A stretch of 64,000 nt of DNA from Aureibacter tunicatorum (GTDB taxonomy: Bacteria > Bacteroidota > Bacteroidia > Cytophagales > Cyclobacteriaceae). This document shows positions 61,321 through 64,000 of this stretch, one piece after another; the first letter of the stretch is position 1; every line of letters starts with the position of its first letter. The position numbers were made by a program, and so were the translations under genes. The notes below the pieces were generated by a model that was not told where the DNA came from, did no database searches, and was given only the letters and a program-made list of their open reading frames with translations. Location: NCBI RefSeq assembly GCF_036492635.1, contig NZ_AP025306.1, forward strand, positions 434,001-498,000, written 5' to 3'.

Positions 61321-62355
61321 ATGCATTGTATAAGAACAATTAGCGTTTGGTGCATGGCGATTATAATGTTTTCATGTGTAGAGCAAGGAAGTGTGGGTGA
61401 TAAAGGAAAGTTAAAAGGTGATAATGGTGACATTCAAACCGAAATTCATTCTCAAGATGAACATTTAACACCATTAATGAAGGCGTCAGGTTTGGGTGAT
61501 ACTGAATTAGTAAAGGAATTGCTTAAAAGCGGAGAATCTCCATTTCTGCTTGATTCGATCACGGGAACAAGTCCTTTGCATTTTGCCGCTCAAGGCGGTA
61601 GCGTTGAAACCGCTAAAGTTTTGGTTGATGCCGGAGCATTGATTAATCTCCAAGCGGAAAGCAATAGTTTTACGCCTCTGATGGTAGCGACATGGTACCG
61701 AAATCCCGAGATGATCAAATATCTATTATCCTTGAAGCAAATTAATCCTTTGAAAAAAGATAATTATGGTAGAATTGCAGCTGATTTTGTTCCTCTGGAA
61801 AACAGAGAACCGGTAGATGAAGAAATAGCGGTGATTTACGAAGAATATTTTAAGAATAGGCAAGCTTTTATTGATAGTAAATTTGAAACGAATGGGTTTG
61901 TGCCCAAGAATTTGCCTGAGGATGTTAATATAAGAATTCCAAATGGCGACAAGGGATATGACTTTCATACGCCATTATTAGTTTCCGCATTAAGAGGAAA
62001 TAAGCCACTGTTTGTTGAATTATTAGGGAATGGCGCAGACATTAGTCTAACAGGCGAGTACATGAAAGCAAATGTGGCGCATAAGGCAGGCTACCAAGGG
62101 CATGCGGATATAATGAAGATTATCGTGAAAGATCCGGATTTTTATAAAATAGCCAATGCGCAAGGACCTACAAATGGGTATACACCATTGCATGATGCTA
62201 TTTGGCATGGTCATACCCGCACTGCGAAGATTTTGCTCGATGCTGGAGTGGATACTTCACTCGTTGCTTGGGATGGCTTGACTCCTTTGGAATTGGCGAA
62301 AAAATATAATTACAGTGAGATCATAGAGCTATTTCCATCACACGAGAGCAAATAA
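61321..62355 (+). CDS. Ankyrin-repeat lipoprotein
   Basis: The 344-residue protein starts MHCIRTISVWCMAIIMFSC, a lipobox-like signal, so it is probably periplasmic or outer-membrane anchored. Ankyrin repeats fill the rest: TPLMKASGLGDTELVKELL, SPLHFAAQGGSVETAKVLV, TPLMVATWYRNPEMIKYLL, TPLLVSALRGNKPLFVELL, TPLHDAIWHGHTRTAKILL and TPLELAKKYNYSEIIEL, with a 70-residue gap between the third and fourth. They mediate protein-protein contacts. Exported ankyrin proteins in bacteria are often linked to oxidative-stress enzymes such as catalase. Here the neighbours are also redox genes. Confidence 0.9.
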   Translation: MHCIRTISVWCMAIIMFSCVEQGSVGDKGKLKGDNGDIQTEIHSQDEHLTPLMKASGLGDTELVKELLKSGESPFLLDSITGTSPLHFAAQGGSVETAKVLVDAGALINLQAESNSFTPLMVATWYRNPEMIKYLLSLKQINPLKKDNYGRIAADFVPLENREPVDEEIAVIYEEYFKNRQAFIDSKFETNGFVPKNLPEDVNIRIPNGDKGYDFHTPLLVSALRGNKPLFVELLGNGADISLTGEYMKANVAHKAGYQGHADIMKIIVKDPDFYKIANAQGPTNGYTPLHDAIWHGHTRTAKILLDAGVDTSLVAWDGLTPLELAKKYNYSEIIELFPSHESK

Positions 62356-62456
62356 AAAAGTGTTTTCAAAGCCAAGATATATACAAGGAGATTAGACTTG
62401 GAATTGGATACAATCTCAATATGTATTGACATGCATTAACGATTAATCATTCGAGT

Positions 62457-62972
62457 ATGAAATATATAATAGCAACATTATTCATTCTTTTATCTACAAA
62501 TTTAAAAGCGCAAATCATGAATCAACCAGATGAGACCATTATTCAAATGTTTGTGGCAACAGACCAAAGGGATTGGGGTTTAGTCAAGGACTGTTTTGGC
62601 GAACAAGTCAATTTAGACTATTCATCGATGAACGGAAATCCTGCAATGAAGTTAACGCCGGATAAAATTATAGAATCGTGGCAGGGAATTCTGCCTGGCT
62701 TTGAGTCTACGCATCATCAAGTCGGTAATATTTTAGTGGAAAATAAAGGAAATAAGGCTCAAGTTTTTTGCTATGGCACAGCCACTCATTATTTGTCCAA
62801 AAGCATAAATAACGAGGATGGACACGTATGGACAGTAGTAGGCTCATATGATTTTGAATTGGAAAAAAACGCTGATGACAAATGGAAAATAGTTTCTATG
62901 GTATTCAATTTTAAATATCAAGATGGAAATCTAATGTTGCCGCAACGGGCTATTGAAAATGTAAGCGAGTAA
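62457..62972 (+). CDS. Exported NTF2/SnoaL-like protein
   Basis: The 171-residue protein has a signal peptide (IIATLFILLSTNLKAQ) and an NTF2-like SnoaL_4-type domain: DETIIQMFVATDQRDWGLVKDCFGEQVNLDYSSMNG, STHHQVGNILVENKGNKAQVFCYGTATHY and WKIVSMVFNFKYQDGN. This cone fold binds small hydrophobic compounds and sometimes isomerises or hydrolyses them. Location is periplasmic. It is the second of three NTF2-like domains in this island. Substrate unknown. Confidence 0.85.
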   Translation: MKYIIATLFILLSTNLKAQIMNQPDETIIQMFVATDQRDWGLVKDCFGEQVNLDYSSMNGNPAMKLTPDKIIESWQGILPGFESTHHQVGNILVENKGNKAQVFCYGTATHYLSKSINNEDGHVWTVVGSYDFELEKNADDKWKIVSMVFNFKYQDGNLMLPQRAIENVSE

Positions 62973-62988
62973 AATAATTTGGAATGAT

Positions 62989-63282
62989 ATGATTATTTTG
63001 ACAGTAAAGGCTATTCCTAAAAAGGAGTTTTGGCAGTTATATCTTGAAGAGTTCGGGAGTTTGGCCAAGTCAGTGAGAGAAGAAGAAGGATGTTTGGAGT
63101 ATGAGCTTTTTCAACAGTGTGAGACAAAGCCTAGTCTTTTATTATTTGAGAGATGGGAGTCAAAAGAGCTCTTGGAAAAGCATTTGGCCTCTGAGAAAAT
63201 GAATCAGTTTTTTTCAAAAATAGAAGGTTGGTTTGACGAGCCTGTTGAAATGAATGAATATTTGGTGACACTTAACAGATAG
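62989..63282 (+). CDS. ABM-domain monooxygenase (YgiN-like)
   Basis: The 97-residue protein is an antibiotic-biosynthesis-monooxygenase (ABM) fold: IILTVKAIPKKEFWQLYLEEFGSLAKSVREEEGCLEYELFQ, then LLLFERWESKELLEKHLASEKMNQFF. Close relatives such as YgiN are quinol monooxygenases that act without cofactors. It starts 16 bp after the NTF2-like gene in the same direction. Together with the quinone reductases upstream it fits turnover of quinones or hydroquinones. Dimeric and cytoplasmic. Confidence 0.93.
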   Translation: MIILTVKAIPKKEFWQLYLEEFGSLAKSVREEEGCLEYELFQQCETKPSLLLFERWESKELLEKHLASEKMNQFFSKIEGWFDEPVEMNEYLVTLNR

Positions 63283-63363
63283 TAACCTTATAGGTTTATA
63301 TTCTCAAAAGCTGTTGATTCATATGGTTTTGAATCAAATGTATTCACATAGAACACAAGTAAT

Positions 63364-63795
63364 ATGAATAAGGAAATAGCAAAAAGAAACAAGGAAAATG
63401 TTATGGCATTTTTCAAAGCATTGGAGAAAAAGGATGCGCAATCTGTTGTGAACTTATTTGCTGAGGATGGAGTTCAAAGCAATCCTTATGCCTCAGGAAT
63501 CTTTCCTCAAGGGGCAAAAGGATATGAGGAGATTTTAGCTTATTGGAAGGCGCCATTTCATAATTTCGGAGATATGGAATTTCTTATTGATGAAATTTAT
63601 GCCATGGAGGACCCTAATATTGTGTTTGTTAAATATACAGGAAATATCATGTATAAAGATGGTTCAGGCAAATATGCAAATCAATATTATTCAACATTCA
63701 AGTTTGCCGAGAATGGGAAGATTAAAGAGTATGTCGAAATCTTCAACCCTATCGTAGCAGCGAAGGCTTTTGGCTTGATTGATATGATTAAATAA
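63364..63795 (+). CDS. NTF2/SnoaL-like protein
   Basis: The 143-residue protein has the SnoaL-like pattern: NVMAFFKALEKKDAQSVVNLFAEDGVQSNPYASG, KGYEEILAYWKAPFHNFGDMEFLIDEIYAMED and YYSTFKFAENGKIKEYVEIFNP. No signal peptide is visible, so it is cytoplasmic. It lies 82 bp after the ABM gene and 33 bp before the hydrolase that runs off the window, suggesting a common transcript. Ligand unknown. Confidence 0.9.
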   Translation: MNKEIAKRNKENVMAFFKALEKKDAQSVVNLFAEDGVQSNPYASGIFPQGAKGYEEILAYWKAPFHNFGDMEFLIDEIYAMEDPNIVFVKYTGNIMYKDGSGKYANQYYSTFKFAENGKIKEYVEIFNPIVAAKAFGLIDMIK

Positions 63796-63828
63796 TTTTT
63801 ATAAAGTATTTAGATCACAAAATAAGCG

Positions 63829-64000
63829 ATGGAAAAAGTAAACTTTGAAAGCGAAGGCGTTAACCTTGTAGGGAACCTTTACTTTCCGGAAAATTATGAT
63901 GCAGCCAAGACCTATCCTGCAATTGTGGTGTTAGGAAGTTGGACAACAGTCAAAGAACAAATGGCTGGCCTATATGCTGATAGATTGTCAAAAGAAGGTT
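63829..64000 (+). CDS. Alpha/beta hydrolase, N-terminal part
   Basis: An ATG at 63829 opens a frame that stays open to the end of the window (57 codons). The sequence VNFESEGVNLVGNLYFPENYD, then TYPAIVVLGSWTTVKEQMAGLYADRLSKEG, is the N-terminal portion of a DLH/YcjY-like alpha/beta hydrolase of the kind often found with SnoaL-like proteins. The residue after LG would be in the oxyanion turn. The rest is outside the window. Confidence 0.8.
   Translation, partial: MEKVNFESEGVNLVGNLYFPENYDAAKTYPAIVVLGSWTTVKEQMAGLYADRLSKEG

Noticed and set aside
1-64000. Transposons, integrases, tRNA and rRNA genes
   Set aside because: I saw no transposase or integrase motif, no terminal inverted repeats around a gene, and no cloverleaf or rRNA-like stretch.

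Overview
The window is AT-rich DNA (roughly one third G+C) from a member of the Bacteroidota, probably of the order Cytophagales. Several features point there. Promoters match the Bacteroidota form TTG-N20/21-TAnnTTTG (seen before the genes at 34198, 43850 and 57572), and Shine-Dalgarno sequences are rare. Outer-membrane lipoproteins and beta-barrels are numerous. Families typical of the phylum are present, including DUF1573, LytS/LytTR pairs, a TonB-type outer-membrane barrel and DUF4269. The most informative landmark is a Rep_3-type initiator gene (30789-32255, minus) followed by 17 direct 15-bp iterons at 32281-32882, with two inverted copies at 32394 and 33061. The window is therefore very likely the origin region of a large plasmid or chromid rather than the main chromosome. 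The presence of large secondary replicons suggests, but does not prove, a Persicobacter/Aureibacter-like organism.

Layout. 1-10300 holds small accessory genes: the end of a GNAT acetyltransferase, a cyclase-family hydrolase, a putative M91-like zinc peptidase, an alpha/beta hydrolase, several unknowns, a DUF4269 protein, an NfsB nitroreductase, an outer-membrane protein and an SRPBCC protein. Two intergenic regions in this part (4580-4795 and 6758-6971) are diverged copies of one roughly 215-nt element that ends in a minus-strand terminator; I could not match it to any family I know. 10591-18868 is a complete RND efflux operon (adaptor, pump, outer-membrane channel), then a LytS/LytTR pair, then a convergent OmpR-type two-component system beside a DUF1573 gene. 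20944-22975 carries two convergent fasciclin lipoproteins around a perfect palindrome. 23171-25060 is a divergent trans-sulfuration enzyme and Lrp regulator. 25347-30718 has exported proteins, an S9 peptidase and a CysZ-like membrane protein.

30789-33075 is the replication origin. 34198-35943 is a DEAD-box helicase. 35953-38860 is an unusual three-gene minus-strand cluster with two exported proteins of unknown function, one built of YD-like repeats. 39156-48444 is an envelope and glycan region: a Bax-like glucosaminidase, a Wza/Wzc-type export pair with a HAD phosphatase, an OmpA protein, and a UDP-glucuronate/galacturonate pathway (UGDH plus epimerase) with a methyltransferase. 49056-52671 has a lipoprotein, YbjQ, an isochorismatase-like hydrolase, a HAD protein and a DUF1016/PDDEXK nuclease. 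52713-56999 is a second LytS/LytTR pair divergent from a large outer-membrane receptor.

57039-64000 is a redox/detoxification island: HxlR with a divergent NmrA-like reductase, MarR with a flavodoxin-fold oxidoreductase fused to an NTF2-like domain, an SDR, an ankyrin lipoprotein, two further NTF2/SnoaL-like proteins, an ABM monooxygenase and the start of an alpha/beta hydrolase. Candidate operators are visible for both regulators, and the MarR-type palindrome occurs before marR and again before the oxidoreductase, so these genes probably respond to electrophiles or quinones.
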